Below the pieces are notes generated by a model that searched no databases, was not told the DNA's origin, and saw only the letters and a program-made list of their open reading frames with translations. Source: Enterovibrio nigricans DSM 22720 (GTDB taxonomy: Bacteria > Pseudomonadota > Gammaproteobacteria > Enterobacterales > Vibrionaceae). From it: a DNA stretch of 33,678 nucleotides. Location: the NCBI RefSeq assembly GCF_900167155.1, contig NZ_FUXU01000050.1, positions 1-33,678 on the forward strand. Direction: 5' to 3'. Within the stretch, counting starts at the first letter, position 1, and every line of letters starts with the position of its first letter. Positions 32,652 through 33,678 of the stretch are shown here, in pieces. The position numbers and the translations under genes were made by a program.

Positions 32652-32963
32652 ATGAGTGAATGGTTAGAAAAAGAAGTTGCTGGTTTCGACATTGCAGTGA
32701 TGACAAAACGCACGGTTGGAGATCTTGGCACTGAATTCGAGCAGTCGGGTAAAGGGAAAGAGTGGCAGGCATGTAGGAATGTGCACTTAGAAGGCTTTAA
32801 CGACAGCCGAGTACTTCGCCTCGATTCTGTCTGGGAACGCCTGCTGAAAAATCAAGAAACCCAATTTGCTGGCGTGGTGTTAGCGATGGAAACCATCGTG
32901 AAGTTTGGGGATACCATTCAGTTAGAAACGCCTTATGATGTGGAAATAAACATTACATATTGA
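32652..32963 (+). CDS. 103-residue protein of unknown function
   Basis: Begins MSEWLEKEVAGFDIAVMTKR and ends in a strand-like TIQLETPYDVEINITY. No signal peptide or membrane segment, mixed charge, probably a small soluble alpha/beta protein. GAGGCG ends 5 bases before the ATG and a TATAAT lies upstream, so the gene looks real. It diverges from the DUF5680 gene across a LexA box. I do not recognise a family. Confidence 0.65.
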   Translation: MSEWLEKEVAGFDIAVMTKRTVGDLGTEFEQSGKGKEWQACRNVHLEGFNDSRVLRLDSVWERLLKNQETQFAGVVLAMETIVKFGDTIQLETPYDVEINITY

Positions 32964-33382
32964 TGCATAGCCCAGATCAACGCTTTCACATTTGTGGAGG
33001 CGTTTATTCGTTCTTTGTCCCTGTTCAATAAAGTGAAAATACCGCGCGATAAATGACTGTTCGAAAACATTCCTCGTCATAACCACACTCACAATACCTA
33101 TTTCAGATGGCGTTACTGGCGATAAACATCGAACTCGACAAAGCATCAAGGATGAGACATCCCATTGTTTCGCCACCGTACTAGGCTGGTTTGGTCTGAT
33201 TTGTTTTACTTTACTACGTACGTATACAGAAGCTACCTGAAGATGCTCGATTTTAGAGCCCATCAGTACATTCAATTCAAGGCAAATTGCTGTAGAAATA
33301 GTCATTCTATTTCATAGTAATTATATTAGGGATGTTTGGTTGGGAAGGCCAATAATGAACGTTGTGGTAAGACCCCAGAACT
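32964..33382. other. Intergenic region next to the insertion sequence
   Basis: About 420 bases with no gene I can support. A 127-codon minus-strand frame crosses it but runs into the 103-residue gene and has no recognisable domain. The left end of the insertion sequence should lie between about 33350 and 33382, but I could not identify its terminal repeat without the other end. Confidence 0.4.
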
Positions 33383-33678
33383 CTATACACTTTCAAGCTT
33401 CTGATAATACTGTCTTTCGTATTCATTCGGTGACAGTCCACCATTAGTACCATGATTCCGTTTTGGATTGTAGAAGTACTCGATATATTCAAATATCTCA
33501 GAGCGTGCTTCCTCACGGGTTTTATAGATTCTTCGTTTTACTCTATCTTTCTTGAGCAGCGAGAAAAAACTCTCAGCAACGGCGTTGTCGTGACAGTTTC
33601 CCTTTCTACTCATGCTAATTTCCATATTGTGTTCTTTTAGGAAACTGCGCCAGTCGCTCGAGGTATATTGAACGCCTT
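33383..33678 (-). mobile_element. IS3-family transposase, C-terminal part, cut by window edge
   Basis: The frame is open to the right end of the window and ends in TAG at 33383. It encodes the end of an IS3-family OrfB integrase core. VQYTSSDWRSFL carries the second-Asp region context, and NCHDNAVAESFFSLLKKDRVKR has the catalytic Glu of the DDE triad. IYKTREEARSEIFEYIEYFYNPKRNHGTNGGLSPNEYE is the usual tail of this family. The rest of the element lies beyond 33678. Subgroup not assigned. Confidence 0.92.

Noticed and set aside
32922-33305. 127-codon minus-strand frame beside the insertion sequence
   Set aside because: It overlaps the end of the 103-residue gene, shows no domain, and has a coding-unlike composition; no ribosome site was noticed.
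1-33678. CRISPR arrays, tRNA or rRNA genes
   Set aside because: No regularly spaced direct repeats, and no tRNA-like or rRNA-like stretch, were found while reading the window.

Overview
The window reads as chromosomal DNA of a marine gammaproteobacterium, most likely Vibrionaceae (Vibrio, Photobacterium, Grimontia or Enterovibrio). The grounds are a NrfA close to enterobacterial and vibrio enzymes, chitin-degrading exoenzymes (GH20 and GH18), a YaeR-type VOC protein, a glycolate oxidase operon, Dgt, and short Rho-independent terminators throughout. The genus cannot be fixed from the sequence alone.

Layout. 1-2.1 kb: nitrite reductase nrfA, facing a TPR protein resembling NrfG. 2.3-7.3 kb: a DEDDh exonuclease, a secreted GH20 hexosaminidase, a PsiE-family protein and a frameshifted M14 metallocarboxypeptidase. 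7.4-10.5 kb: a LysR regulator divergent from a CDF-like membrane protein, an AraC/GyrI regulator broken by an in-frame TAG, and a small membrane protein. 10.6-14.3 kb: glcDEF with overlapping reading frames. 14.5-15.7 kb: a lone AAA ATPase behind a canonical LexA box. 15.8-16.1 kb: a short transcription unit encoding a 30-residue hydrophobic peptide. 16.1-21.1 kb: an RND efflux operon (adaptor lipoprotein, then a permease broken by an in-frame TAG) divergent from a TetR regulator, with two copies of a 16-bp operator-like repeat between them. 21.1-23.9 kb: dgt, a candidate 33-residue membrane peptide, yaeR and an exported repeat protein. 24.5-27.7 kb: a PTS EIIC-EAL fusion facing an orphan TRAP substrate-binding protein. 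28.0-30.5 kb: a modular GH18 chitinase. 30.6-32.1 kb: a LuxR-type regulator followed by a palindrome, a promoter and a terminator that together outline a small transcript. 32.0-33.0 kb: a DUF5680 gene behind a second canonical LexA box, divergent from a 103-residue unknown. The right edge cuts an IS3-family transposase.

Working together. GH20 and GH18 are exported chitin or chitooligosaccharide enzymes, and the EIIC-EAL fusion could tie sugar sensing to c-di-GMP breakdown. The adaptor, permease and TetR gene form one efflux locus. GlcDEF forms one membrane-associated dehydrogenase.

The strongest new signals are the two LexA boxes, at 14512-14527 and 32554-32569, each just upstream of a gene with no assigned role in DNA repair. 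Next come the small-ORF and small-RNA units at 15.86-16.12 kb and 31.84-32.05 kb. Three genes (M14 peptidase, AraC regulator, RND permease) are each interrupted by one point lesion while the reading frame on the far side stays intact. This means either recent gene loss or sequence errors.
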